Assembly (NCBI GenBank): GCA_964523885.1
Contig: CAZFYX010000108.1
Coordinates: forward strand, 23,795 to 87,794
Direction of reading: 5' to 3'
DNA: 64,000 nucleotides
Source of the DNA: SHXO01 sp964523885
Lineage (GTDB): Bacteria; Pseudomonadota; Gammaproteobacteria; Burkholderiales; SHXO01
Shown in pieces: positions 51,327 through 60,056 of the stretch; positions within the stretch are counted from its first letter, which is position 1, and the number at the start of each line of letters is the position of its first letter. The position numbers and the translations under genes are program-made. The notes under the pieces were generated by a model. The model saw only the letters and a list, made by a program, of their open reading frames with translations, did not search any database and was not told the origin of the DNA.

Positions 51327-52835
51327 ATGGACAGCGTCGCGCTCGCGTTCTCGCTGGTGTTCGACCCCCATGTCCTGGCGGTCATCCTGGGGGCTTCGCT
51401 GTTCGGCCTGTTCGTGGGCGCGATCCCGGGCCTGACCGCGACGATGGCCACCGCACTGCTGGTGCCGGTGACCTTCTTCATGCCGCCGGTGCCCGCGGTC
51501 GCCGCCATCGTGAGCTGCACGGCCATGGCGATTTTCTCCGGAGACATCCCCGGCGCGCTGCTGCGCATGCCCGGCACGCCGGCGTCCGCGGCCTACACGG
51601 ACGAGGCGTACGCCATGACGCGCAAGGGCCAGGCGGAGCTGGTGCTCGGCGCGGGGCTGGTGTTCTCCGCCATCGGCGGGATCCTGGGCACGATGGTGCT
51701 GGTGACCGCGGCGCCGGCCCTGGCGGAGGTGGCGCTCAACTTCAGCTCGTTCGAGTATTTCTGGCTGGTGCTGCTCGGGCTCACCTGCGCGGTGTTCATC
51801 GCGTCCGACCGGCCGCTGAAGGGGTTCCTCTCGCTGATGCTCGGCCTGCTGGTCTCCGGGATCGGCATGAACAACCCGGCCGCGCACCCGCGCTTCACCT
51901 TCGGCTCCGACAGTCTGCTGGGCGGCGTGAGCTTCATCCCGCTGATGATCGGCATGTTCGCGGTGTCGGAGGTGCTGCGCTACGTGGCCACCCAGGGCGG
52001 TGCGCACCTGCAGCTGGCCCAGGAGAAGTTCGGCAACGTATTCCGCGGGCAGTGGGCGCTGATCCGGAAGTACCCGATGGCGATCCTGCGCGGCAGCGCG
52101 GTCGGCACGGCCATCGGCGCGCTGCCGGGCGCCGGTGCGGACATCGCGGCGTGGATCTCCTATGCGATCTCGAAGAAGTTCTCCCGGGAGCCGCAGAAGT
52201 TCGGCACCGGCCACGTCGAGGGCGTGGTCGAGAGCGGCGCCGCCAACAATGGCGCGCTCTCCGGTGCGTGGATCCCCGCGCTGGTATTCGGCATACCGGG
52301 CGATTCGATCACCGCGATCGCGATCGGCGTGCTCTACATGAAGGGCATGAACCCCGGTCCGACCATCTTCCTGAACCATCCGGAGAACATCTACGCAGTG
52401 TTCATCGTGTTCTTCCTCGCGAACCTGCTGATGATCCCGCTCGGCCTGCTGGCGATCAAGCTGTACAAGCAGATCCTGCGGGTGCCGCGCGCAGTGCTGA
52501 TGCCCCTGATCCTGAGCTTCTGCCTGGTCGGCGCGTTCGCCATCAACAACACGGCGTTCGACGTGGGGGTCATGCTGGTCGCCGGGGTGATCGCCTTCTT
52601 CATGGAGCGCAACGGCTTCCCGATCGCCCCCGCCATCCTGGGCGTGGTCCTGGGCGGGATGTTCGAGGAGAACCTGGCCAACTCGCTGATGAAGGCGGAG
52701 GGCAACTGGCTGGCATTCTTCGAGCGTCCGATCGCCGGTACGCTCGGGGTGCTCACGCTGCTGGTCTGGCTCGCGCCCCTGGTCCTGATGAGGCGGCGGC
52801 GCTGCGCGGCCGGCACGACCGGCGCGACCGGGTAA
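51327..52835 (+). CDS. Tripartite tricarboxylate transporter large permease (TctA family)
   Basis: 502 residues, about 11-12 helices. Conserved TctA segments: GAIPGLTATMATALLVPVTF, MAIFSGDIPGALLRMPGTPASAAYTDEA and GALPGAGADIAAWISYA, plus GVVESGAANNGALSGAWIPALVFGIPGDS. It forms the sodium-driven membrane unit with TctB. It starts four bases after tctB, so the two are coupled. GTG/ATG choice is clear: the ATG at 51327. Confidence 0.95.
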   Translation: MDSVALAFSLVFDPHVLAVILGASLFGLFVGAIPGLTATMATALLVPVTFFMPPVPAVAAIVSCTAMAIFSGDIPGALLRMPGTPASAAYTDEAYAMTRKGQAELVLGAGLVFSAIGGILGTMVLVTAAPALAEVALNFSSFEYFWLVLLGLTCAVFIASDRPLKGFLSLMLGLLVSGIGMNNPAAHPRFTFGSDSLLGGVSFIPLMIGMFAVSEVLRYVATQGGAHLQLAQEKFGNVFRGQWALIRKYPMAILRGSAVGTAIGALPGAGADIAAWISYAISKKFSREPQKFGTGHVEGVVESGAANNGALSGAWIPALVFGIPGDSITAIAIGVLYMKGMNPGPTIFLNHPENIYAVFIVFFLANLLMIPLGLLAIKLYKQILRVPRAVLMPLILSFCLVGAFAINNTAFDVGVMLVAGVIAFFMERNGFPIAPAILGVVLGGMFEENLANSLMKAEGNWLAFFERPIAGTLGVLTLLVWLAPLVLMRRRRCAAGTTGATG

Positions 52836-52965
52836 GATTTGCCGTCTCTTGCAGCACGACTGCGGCGGAACCGTTGCGCCGTCGTCATGGTCCAATCGCT
52901 CCGGACCGCGCCACCGAACCACAAGCGCCCGCCCCGGGCGCATTTCTCTCGAGGGAGCCGCACGC

Positions 52966-53415
52966 ATGGCAACGCTGAAGGTGAATGGAAAGGAGGTCAA
53001 CGTCGACGTCGAGGCGGAGATGCCGCTGTTGTGGGTGCTGCGCGACGAACTGGGACTGACCGGCACCAAGTACGGCTGCGGCATCGCGGCCTGCGGGGCC
53101 TGCACCGTGCACATCAACGGCCAGCCGGTGCGCTCCTGTGTGATGCCCGTCTCGGCCGTGGAAGGCAGCGAGATCGTCACCATCGAGGGACTGTCCCCGG
53201 ACGGCGGCCACCCGGTGCAGAAGGCCTGGGTCCAGTTGCAGGTGCCACAGTGCGGCTACTGCCAGAGCGGCATGATCATGGCCGCCGCAGCGCTGCTGAA
53301 GTCGAATGCCAATCCCAGCGATGGGGACATCGACAACGCGATGACCAACCTGTGCCGCTGCGGCACCTACCATCGCGTGCGCGCCGCCATCCATGCGGCC
53401 GCCAAGCCGGCGTAA
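52966..53415 (+). CDS. [2Fe-2S] subunit of a molybdenum hydroxylase (IorA/CoxS-like)
   Basis: 149 residues. Two [2Fe-2S] clusters: Cys38, 43, 46, 58 (GCGIAACGACTVHING ... RSC) in the plant-ferredoxin fold, and Cys96, 99, 130, 132 (QCGYCQSG, NLCRCGTY) in the helical domain. It passes electrons from the molybdenum centre. GAGGGAG precedes the ATG. It pairs with the large subunit 13 bases downstream, with no FAD subunit gene nearby, as in isoquinoline 1-oxidoreductase-type enzymes that use cytochrome c as acceptor. Confidence 0.94.
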   Translation: MATLKVNGKEVNVDVEAEMPLLWVLRDELGLTGTKYGCGIAACGACTVHINGQPVRSCVMPVSAVEGSEIVTIEGLSPDGGHPVQKAWVQLQVPQCGYCQSGMIMAAAALLKSNANPSDGDIDNAMTNLCRCGTYHRVRAAIHAAAKPA

Positions 53416-53428
53416 GGGGAGGCACCAG

Positions 53429-55585
53429 ATGCAACCAGCCATGAATACCAGCCGCCGCGACTTCCTGGTCCGCTCCGCTGCCCTGACCGGCGGCCTGATG
53501 CTCGGGGTGCGCCTGCCGCAGGCCGAAGCTGCCATGACCGGCGGGCCCGAGGTGACCCACTGGGTCGTCATCCAGCCTGACGACACCGTGATCGTGCGCA
53601 TCGCACGCTCCGAACTGGGGCAGGGCACGTTCACCGGCCTCACCCAGCTCGTGGTCGAGGAGCTCGAGTGCGACTGGAGCAGGGTGCGTCCGGAGTATGC
53701 CGACGTGAACGAGCACGTGCGGCGCAACCGCATCTGGGGCGCAATGACCACTGGCGGCAGCCGCGGCATCCGCGACTCGCAGCTGTACATGCGCAAGGCC
53801 GGTGCTGCCGCCCGCGAGATGCTGGTGGCGGCCGCGGCCCAGGAGTGGGGCGTGCCCGCTGCCGAGTGCAAGGTGTCGAAGGGCGTGATCACGCACCAGG
53901 GATCGGGCCGCAGCACGACTTTCGGCAAGGTCGCCGCTGCCGCGTCGAAGCTGGAAGCACCGAAGGAGCCGAAGCTCAAGGATCCGAAGGACTGGACCGT
54001 CATCGGCACCTCCCCCGCACGCTTCGACATCCCGGAGAAGACCACCGGCAAGCAGATCTACGCGGCCGACGTGCGCCTGCCCGGAATGCTGCACGCGTCC
54101 ATCGTCCAGGTGCCCGTGTTCGGCGGCAAGCTCAAGAGCTACGACGAATCCAGGATCAAGGGCATGCGCGGCGTGAAGAAGGTCGTCGCCGGGCCCGACT
54201 GGGTGGCCGTGGTCGCCGACAACTGGTGGCGCGCGAACCAGGCGCTGAAGCAGCTGCCGGTGGAGTGGGACGTCGGCGAGAACGGCGCGGTGTCGAGTGA
54301 ATCGATCATGGCGTTCCTGCGCACCGGCATCGCCGACAAGGACGCGCCGGCGGCGCGCAAGGACGGCGACTTCGAGAAAGCCGCTGCGGGCGCCGCGAAG
54401 GTGATCGAGGCCGAGTACTACAACCCCTACATGAACCACGCCACGATGGAGCCGCAGACGGCGACCGCCATCGTCACCGACGACAAGGTCGAGGTGTGGG
54501 TGGGCACGCAGAACGGCGAGGCCAGCATTGCAGCGGCATCCGAGGCGTCCGGCGTTCCGCTCGAGCAGGTCTACGTGCACAAGATGCACGCCGGCGGCGG
54601 CTTCGGGCGTCGCGGGCCGCACCAGGAGTACACCAAGCAGGCCGTGCTGATCGCGCAGACGATGCCCGGCACGCCGGTGCGGCTGCAGTGGTCGCGCGAG
54701 GAGGACATGCGGCAGGGTCGCTACCGCCCCGTGAGCCTGGTGAAGGTGCGCGGCGCACTGGATGCACAGGGAAACTGGATCGGCTGGCACGTGCAGCAGG
54801 CCGACCAGTCGATCCTGGCTACCGTGCGCCTGCCCGGCATCGAGATCAAGAACGGCCTGGATCCGATCAACACGCGCGGCTTCTCCGACAACCCGTACCA
54901 GGTGCTCAACTTCACCAACCAGTACGCGATGCGCAACACGCACGTGCCGCCGGGGTTCTGGCGCGCGGTGGCGCACACCAACAACCCGATCGCCCGCGAG
55001 TGCTTCATCGACGAGCTGGCGCAGGCCGCGGGCAGAGATTCCTACGAGTTCCGCCGTCCGCTCCTGCAGGGCAAGAAGGACCTGGGCGTGCTCGACGCGG
55101 TCGCGAAGGCGGCGGAGTGGGGCAAGCCGGTGCCCAAGGGCGTGTACCGCGGCATCGCGGTGGTGGATTCCTACGGCAGCTTCACTGCGGCGGTCGTCGA
55201 TCTCAGCATGAAGGACGCGAAGACCATCGACATCCAGCGCGTGTTCCTCGCGGTCGACTGCGGTTACGTCACGCACCGCGATGCCGTGATCGCGCAGATC
55301 GAGGGCGGCGTGATCTGGGGACTCTCCGCGCTGATGCACGAGGAGATCACGATCAAGGACGGCCGCGTCGTGCAGGGCAACTTCAGCAACTATCCGCTGC
55401 TGCGGTTGGCCGAGACGCCGCCGCAGATCCAGGCCGTGCTGGTGCCCACCGGCGGCTTCTGGGGCGGGGTGGGCGAGCCCCCGATCGGGAGCGTGCTGCC
55501 GGCGATGGTCAACGCGCTGTCGGCGGCCACGGGGCAGCGGGTGCGCACGTTCCCGCTGCGGCACCAGAAGTTCCGTTTCGCCTGA
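53429..55585 (+). CDS. Molybdopterin-binding subunit of a periplasmic molybdenum hydroxylase (IorB-like)
   Basis: 718 residues. Twin-arginine signal SRRDFLVRSAALTGG (residues 7-21) exports the folded complex. The cofactor domain shows GQGTFTGLTQLVVEELECDW, GGGFGRRGPHQEY, RLQWSREEDMRQGRY and the catalytic Glu in GGVGEPPIGS. It belongs to the isoquinoline 1-oxidoreductase / aldehyde dehydrogenase branch of the xanthine oxidase family. GGGAGG lies seven bases before the ATG. Substrate is probably an aldehyde or N-heterocycle; not readable. The stop is followed at once by heptad repeats. Confidence 0.93.
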   Translation: MQPAMNTSRRDFLVRSAALTGGLMLGVRLPQAEAAMTGGPEVTHWVVIQPDDTVIVRIARSELGQGTFTGLTQLVVEELECDWSRVRPEYADVNEHVRRNRIWGAMTTGGSRGIRDSQLYMRKAGAAAREMLVAAAAQEWGVPAAECKVSKGVITHQGSGRSTTFGKVAAAASKLEAPKEPKLKDPKDWTVIGTSPARFDIPEKTTGKQIYAADVRLPGMLHASIVQVPVFGGKLKSYDESRIKGMRGVKKVVAGPDWVAVVADNWWRANQALKQLPVEWDVGENGAVSSESIMAFLRTGIADKDAPAARKDGDFEKAAAGAAKVIEAEYYNPYMNHATMEPQTATAIVTDDKVEVWVGTQNGEASIAAASEASGVPLEQVYVHKMHAGGGFGRRGPHQEYTKQAVLIAQTMPGTPVRLQWSREEDMRQGRYRPVSLVKVRGALDAQGNWIGWHVQQADQSILATVRLPGIEIKNGLDPINTRGFSDNPYQVLNFTNQYAMRNTHVPPGFWRAVAHTNNPIARECFIDELAQAAGRDSYEFRRPLLQGKKDLGVLDAVAKAAEWGKPVPKGVYRGIAVVDSYGSFTAAVVDLSMKDAKTIDIQRVFLAVDCGYVTHRDAVIAQIEGGVIWGLSALMHEEITIKDGRVVQGNFSNYPLLRLAETPPQIQAVLVPTGGFWGGVGEPPIGSVLPAMVNALSAATGQRVRTFPLRHQKFRFA

Positions 55586-55671
55586 GAGGCAAGAGCCAAG
55601 AGGCTAGAGGCTAGAGGCTAGAGGCTGGAGGAAACCCGGGCTGGAGGAGGCACGGCACACCCGCCGTGCCT
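55586..55671. repeat. GAGGCTA heptads starting at the stop codon, then a 9-bp hairpin
   Basis: Six heptads in register (GAGGCAA, GAGCCAA, three GAGGCTA, GAGGCTG) begin on the base after the TGA and run to 55627-55631. A hairpin AGGCACGGC (55648-55656) / GCCGTGCCT (55663-55671) with a 6-base loop follows before soxY. Confidence 0.88.
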
Positions 55672-55703
55672 CGCGCCTCCCGGCGTCCGGAAGCCACCGC
55701 TCG

Positions 55704-56147
55704 ATGCAGCGATCCCGCCGCCGTTCCCTGACCCTGCTCGCGGGCGCCGCATGCCTGCTGGTCGTGCGTCCTGCATCCGCGACGCTGGTGGAGCTCGCCG
55801 TCGCGATGAAGGAGACCTTCGGCGATTCGCCCATCAACGAGGGCAGGGTCACCCTCGAGCTGCCCAGGCTCGCCGAGAACGGCGCCATCGTACCGGTCAC
55901 GGTGGTGGTGGACAGCCCGATGACCCAGCAGGACCACGTCCAGCGGATCTACCTCTTCGCGGAGAAGAATCCGCTGCCCCGGATGGTGGAGTTCGAGCTC
56001 GGACCGCACAACGGCCGGGCCCGCGTAGCCTCGCGGATCCGCATCGCCGACTCGCAGCAGATCACTGCCGTGGCCAGGATGAGCGACGGCTCCCTGTGGT
56101 CGGCAGCCGTGCACGTCGAGGTCACCGTCACGGGGTGCGGGCTGTGA
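55704..56147 (+). CDS. soxY: Sulfur carrier protein SoxY
   Basis: 147 residues. A basic signal region and hydrophobic stretch (SLTLLAGAACLLVV, ending ASA) direct export. The domain INEGRVTLELPRLAENGAIVPVTVVVDSPMTQ is typical SoxY. The C-terminus, where thiosulfate is bound to a cysteine, reads TVTGCGL instead of the usual GGCGG, so the swinging-arm Cys is kept but its flanking glycines differ. It overlaps soxZ (GTGA). No soxA, X, B, C or D is seen nearby. Confidence 0.88.
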   Translation: MQRSRRRSLTLLAGAACLLVVRPASATLVELAVAMKETFGDSPINEGRVTLELPRLAENGAIVPVTVVVDSPMTQQDHVQRIYLFAEKNPLPRMVEFELGPHNGRARVASRIRIADSQQITAVARMSDGSLWSAAVHVEVTVTGCGL

Positions 56148-56476
56148 ACCAGTTGGGCAACGCCCGTGTGCGGGTGCCGGCGCGCGCGAAGCCTGGCGAG
56201 GTGATCGAGATCCGCGCGATGGTCGAGCATCCGATGGAGTCGGGCTTCCGACTGAACAACGTCGGCAAGCCGATTCCGCGCAACATCGTCGACAGCTTCA
56301 CCTGCCGCTACGACGGCCGCGAGGTGTTCCGGGTGCGCCTGCATCCTGCCGTGTCGACCAATCCTTACTTCCTGTTCTACGTGGTTGCCACCCGCAGCGG
56401 TGAGCTGACGTTCACCTGGACCGACGACCAGGGCGACGTTGTGACCCAGAGCGCCCACATCGAAGTCACCGGCTGA
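56144..56476 (+). CDS. soxZ: Sulfur carrier partner SoxZ
   Basis: 110 residues starting with GTG inside the soxY stop. GNARVRVPARAKPGEVIEIRAMVEHPMESGFR is the classic SoxZ N-terminus, and FVVATRSGELTFTWTDDQG-like strands close the immunoglobulin-like fold. SoxYZ is the periplasmic carrier for sulfur intermediates in thiosulfate oxidation. As a pair without the rest of Sox it could serve another sulfur trafficking step or be completed elsewhere in the genome. Confidence 0.92.
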   Translation: MNQLGNARVRVPARAKPGEVIEIRAMVEHPMESGFRLNNVGKPIPRNIVDSFTCRYDGREVFRVRLHPAVSTNPYFLFYVVATRSGELTFTWTDDQGDVVTQSAHIEVTG

Positions 56477-56790
56477 CCATCCATTGGCTGGAACCTCGCG
56501 CGCCGCAGGCACTGGGGGATGATCCCGAACAGACGCCGTGTGTGGGGTGCAAGCCCTGGCACCGCGCGTCGCTATCCCGGCCGCTGCCGGTCATCCGATC
56601 GTTGCGCCTCACCCTGGCTGCGCTGGGTTTGAATCGGCGAAAAAGCGGCAGGGAGGTGGAACACCTGATCGAGCACTCCGATCCAGGACCGACGACGCTC
56701 AAGGGTGACACCGGCGACAACCTCGTGCTACCGTTCCGACCGGGCCACCCGGGACCCGCCAACAACATCGGAACAAGGGGGAAGAGACCT
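56477..56790. other. 314-bp gap between soxZ and the TRAP receptor gene
   Basis: No gene, repeat or RNA structure recognised. The only clear element is GGGGGAAGAGA, the ribosome site of the next gene. Base composition is slightly less GC-rich around 56630 (GAATCGGCGAAAAAGCGG). The TRAP promoter must lie here but no -35/-10 pair stands out. Confidence 0.35.
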
Positions 56791-57882
56791 ATGACAAACA
56801 GACGTGTGGTCGCCCTGCTGTTTGTAATTTTTGCGGTAGCTGCCTGTGGCAAGCGTGACGCGCCTGCAGACGCGGCTGCGGGTGGTAGTGCCGGCAGCCC
56901 CGCTGCGGCAAAGCATGTGAAGCTCAACACCGCCAGTGTATATCCAACCAGTCTCACACTCGTTGGAGAAGCCGCGCCCAAGCTGTCCGAGAAGATCGCC
57001 CGCGCTTCGGGCGGTACGGTGGAGCTGAAGATCTACGAGCCCGGGGCGCTGGTCCCGGGTCTGGAGTCCATCCAGGCGGTATCGAAGGGATCGGTGGATG
57101 CGGCCTGGTCCAGCCCGGGCTTCTTCGCCGGCACCGATTCGGCCTTCAACATGTTCTCCACGGTGCCGTTCGGGCCCGGCATGCCGGAATTCCTCGCCTG
57201 GATGTACTACGGTGGCGGCCTGGAGCTGCAGAACGAGATGTTCGCGCCACACAACATCCACGCCATCCCGTGCGGCATTCAGCCGCCCGAGGCCTCCGGC
57301 TGGTTTCGCAAGGAGATCAAGTCGGTCGACGATCTGAAGGGCCTGAAGATGCGCTTCTTCGGCCTGGGCGCCAAGGTGATGGAGAAGCTGGGCGTGTCCA
57401 CCCAGTTGCTTGCCCCGGGCGACATCTTCCAGGCGCTGCAACTGGGCACCATCGACGCGACCGAGTTCTCCAACCCTTCGCTGGACGAGAAGCTGGCCTT
57501 CTACCAGGTCGCCAAGTATTACTACTTCCCGGGATGGCACCAGCAGGCCTCGCTGATCGACCTGTTCATCAACAAGGCGCGCTGGGATGCGATGGCCGAC
57601 TCGCAGAAGGCGGTCATCGAACTGGCCTGTGGCGACATGGTGCGCCAGATCATGGCCGAGGGCGAGGCGACCCAGTGGAAGGCGATGCAGGCCATGCGTG
57701 ACCAGCACGAGGTCAAGATCATGCGCTGGCCGCCGGCCATCCTGAAGGCCTATGAGAAGGCCTGGAACGAGGTCGTGGCGGAAGAGTCGGCCGGCAACCC
57801 GAACTTCAAGAAAGTCTACGACTCGTATTCGAAGTTCCGGGACAACTACAAGATCTGGCGGGATTACGGTTATCTGCAGTAG
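56791..57882 (+). CDS. TRAP transporter receptor, lipid-anchored (DctP family)
   Basis: 363 residues. N-terminal lipoprotein signal MTNRRVVALLFVIFAVAAC with the modified Cys19, then a Ala/Gly linker. Most DctP receptors are free periplasmic proteins, so the anchor is unusual. The domain shows TVELKIYEPGALVPGLESIQAVSKGSVDAAW, IKSVDDLKGLKMRFFG and the carboxylate-binding region TEFSNPSLDEKLAFY. The start ATG follows GGGGGAAGAG; the longer open reading lacks the lipobox at its N-terminus. With DctQ and DctM downstream it imports an organic acid. Confidence 0.92.
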   Translation: MTNRRVVALLFVIFAVAACGKRDAPADAAAGGSAGSPAAAKHVKLNTASVYPTSLTLVGEAAPKLSEKIARASGGTVELKIYEPGALVPGLESIQAVSKGSVDAAWSSPGFFAGTDSAFNMFSTVPFGPGMPEFLAWMYYGGGLELQNEMFAPHNIHAIPCGIQPPEASGWFRKEIKSVDDLKGLKMRFFGLGAKVMEKLGVSTQLLAPGDIFQALQLGTIDATEFSNPSLDEKLAFYQVAKYYYFPGWHQQASLIDLFINKARWDAMADSQKAVIELACGDMVRQIMAEGEATQWKAMQAMRDQHEVKIMRWPPAILKAYEKAWNEVVAEESAGNPNFKKVYDSYSKFRDNYKIWRDYGYLQ

Positions 57883-57946
57883 ACCTGGGGTCAGGCGACA
57901 GCCGGTCGCCTGACCGCTGCACCGGACGCCGGGGAGGAGATTCCTG

Positions 57947-58510
57947 ATGGAGCGAATGCTCGCCGCGAGCTCGGCGATCAATGCCGTGCTGGCATGGATC
58001 GCCACGACTTCTGGCTACCTGTTCTTCGTGGCCACTGCGGTCATCGTGTTCGACGTGCTCTCGCGCAAGTTCGGCTTCCAGTTGCCGGGCCTGGGCTCGA
58101 CCCGCCTGCAGGAGCTGGAGTGGCATCTGCACACCGCGCTGTTCTCCTTCTGGCTCGGGCTCGGATACGTGCGCAATACGCACGTGCGCATCGACGTCGC
58201 CGTGGGCAACCGGGCGCCCCGCACGCGTGCGATCCTCGAGCTGCTCGGATGCATCCTCTTTGCCATCCCCTACTGCCTCATCGCGATCTACTTCAGCTTC
58301 GACTTCGCCTGGATCTCGTTCGTCGACAACGAAGGCTCCGCGTCGGCCAATGGCCTGCCGTGGCGCTGGATCCCGAAGAGCTTCATCCTGTTCGGGCTGA
58401 TCCTGCTGCTGCTCGCGGTGTTGTCGGTGCTGATGCGGGTGATCGTCTACCTGTTCGGGCCCACCCGGCTGCGCGAGGCCGCGACCTACCCCTCCTACGC
58501 GGCGCACTGA
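57947..58510 (+). CDS. TRAP transporter small permease (DctQ family)
   Basis: 187 residues, four helices. Family pattern RLQELEWHLHTALFSFWLGLGYVRNTHVRIDV (56-87) is the signature of DctQ, and the third helix is followed by a charged segment. It forms the inner-membrane complex with DctM. GGGGAGGAG precedes the ATG. Confidence 0.92.
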   Translation: MERMLAASSAINAVLAWIATTSGYLFFVATAVIVFDVLSRKFGFQLPGLGSTRLQELEWHLHTALFSFWLGLGYVRNTHVRIDVAVGNRAPRTRAILELLGCILFAIPYCLIAIYFSFDFAWISFVDNEGSASANGLPWRWIPKSFILFGLILLLLAVLSVLMRVIVYLFGPTRLREAATYPSYAAH

Positions 58511-58519
58511 GGAACAGCC

Positions 58520-59905
58520 GTGGACTGGCTCATCCATCACCTCGCCCTCGTCCTGTTCTTCGTGCTGGCGCTGGCCCTGTTCTGCGGCTTTCCGGTCGCA
58601 TTCGTGCTCGGCGGCATCGCCATCCTGTTCGGCGGCATCGGCATCCTGGCCGACGTGTTCCTGCCCGTGCAGTTCTTCAATCTGCTGCCGCGCATCTGGG
58701 GCTCGGCCGCCTCCAACCCGATCCTGGTCGCGGTCCCGATGTTCATCTTCATGGGCACCGTGCTCGAGCGCAGCGGGGTGGCCAACGACCTGCTCTACTG
58801 CCTGCAGGTGCTCACGCGGCGCATCCCCGGTGGCCTCGCCATGTCGGTGACGCTCATGGGCACGATCATGGCGGCGACCACCGGCATCGTGGGCGCTTCG
58901 GTCGTGATGCTGACGCTGATCGCCTTGCCGGCACTGCTGGAGCGCGGCTACGACAACCGGATCGCGGTGGGAACCATTGCCTCGGCCGGGACGCTGGGCA
59001 TCCTGATTCCGCCTTCGATCATGCTGGTGATCATGGGCGACCTGCTGTCGGTATCGGTCGGCTCCCTGTTCGCTGCGGCAGTCGTGCCTGGGCTGATCCT
59101 GTCGGGCCTGTACGTGCTCTACATCGGCGTGCTCAGTGCCTGGAAGCCGCATCTCGCGCCGCGGCTGCCGGCCGACGTCGGACCACGCAGCGGCACCGAG
59201 CTCGCCGCCCTGCTGGTGAAGAGCTTCCTGCCACCTGCGTTCCTGATCGTCATGGTGCTGGGCTCGATCTTCGGGGGATGGGCGACGCCCACCGAGGCTG
59301 CCGGTGTCGGAGCCTTTGGCGCTCTCTTGCTGGCGTGGTTCAAGGGGCGCCTGAACCGGCAGACGATACGCGAGGTGATCGAGAGCACCGGGCTGACCAA
59401 TGCGATGGTGTTCTTCATCTTCTTCGGTGCGACCCTGTTCTCGTTCGTGTTCCGCTCGCTGGGTGGGGATGACTTGGTGGTGGAACTGCTCGGCAACATG
59501 GGCCTGGACACGGGCTGGGAGATCCTGCTGTTCCTGATGGGGCTCACGTTCGTGCTGGGCTTCTTCTTCGACTGGATCGAGATCTGTCTGATCGTCCTGC
59601 CGGTGTTCGCGCCGGTGCTGACCCAGGTCCAGTTCGGTCCGCACATCGGAGAGGGCGGTCCGGTGCTGTTCCTGACCTGGTTCGTGATCATGATGTCGGT
59701 GAACCTGCAGACCTCGTTCCTCACGCCGCCGTTCGGCTTCACGCTGTTCTACATGAAAGGTGCTGTTCCTCCCAGCATCAAGATGAGTGACATCTACCGG
59801 GGCATCATTCCGTTTGTCGCGCTGCAACTGATTGCACTGGTGCTGGTGATGGTCTTCCCTCAGCTCGCGCTCTGGCTGCCCCGGTATACGGGGATGCTGA
59901 ACTGA
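58520..59905 (+). CDS. TRAP transporter large permease (DctM family)
   Basis: 461 residues, about 12 helices. LFCGFPVAFVLGGIAILFGG, VPMFIFMGTVLERSGVANDLLYCLQVL, GTIMAATTGIVGASVVMLTLIALPALLERGYD and GTLGILIPPSIMLVIMGDLLSVSVG are typical DctM segments. Substrate translocation is sodium-coupled. It starts nine bases after dctQ. The loop after helix 6 is longer than in short DctM proteins, as in the TAXI/DctM-like keto-acid branch. Confidence 0.94.
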   Translation: MDWLIHHLALVLFFVLALALFCGFPVAFVLGGIAILFGGIGILADVFLPVQFFNLLPRIWGSAASNPILVAVPMFIFMGTVLERSGVANDLLYCLQVLTRRIPGGLAMSVTLMGTIMAATTGIVGASVVMLTLIALPALLERGYDNRIAVGTIASAGTLGILIPPSIMLVIMGDLLSVSVGSLFAAAVVPGLILSGLYVLYIGVLSAWKPHLAPRLPADVGPRSGTELAALLVKSFLPPAFLIVMVLGSIFGGWATPTEAAGVGAFGALLLAWFKGRLNRQTIREVIESTGLTNAMVFFIFFGATLFSFVFRSLGGDDLVVELLGNMGLDTGWEILLFLMGLTFVLGFFFDWIEICLIVLPVFAPVLTQVQFGPHIGEGGPVLFLTWFVIMMSVNLQTSFLTPPFGFTLFYMKGAVPPSIKMSDIYRGIIPFVALQLIALVLVMVFPQLALWLPRYTGMLN

Positions 59906-59943
59906 GCTGCCGGCCGGGCCGCCTCCGATGCCGGTTGCGTCGT

Positions 59944-59977
59944 CGTCCTCACTGCCGGTGGTCCGGCAGTGAGGACG
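59944..59977. terminator. 15-bp perfect stem-loop after the TRAP operon
   Basis: CGTCCTCACTGCCGG (59944-59958), loop TGGT, CCGGCAGTGAGGACG (59963-59977). It lies 39 bases past the DctM stop. No T-run follows, so it may be a 3'-end stabiliser or rho-assisted stop instead of a classical terminator. Confidence 0.7.
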
Positions 59978-60056
59978 GCGAACTCGCCAGCCGGCACCGG
60001 GGTCTACCCGTGCAGCGGCAGGCGGAGCGTCGTGCGCGTCCCGCTTCTGCGCGTCC

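Noticed and set aside
51174..55564. Two long minus-strand frames (669 and 762 codons) over tctA and the molybdenum hydroxylase
   Set aside because: Shadow readings of real plus-strand genes in a GC-rich genome; compositions are unlike proteins.
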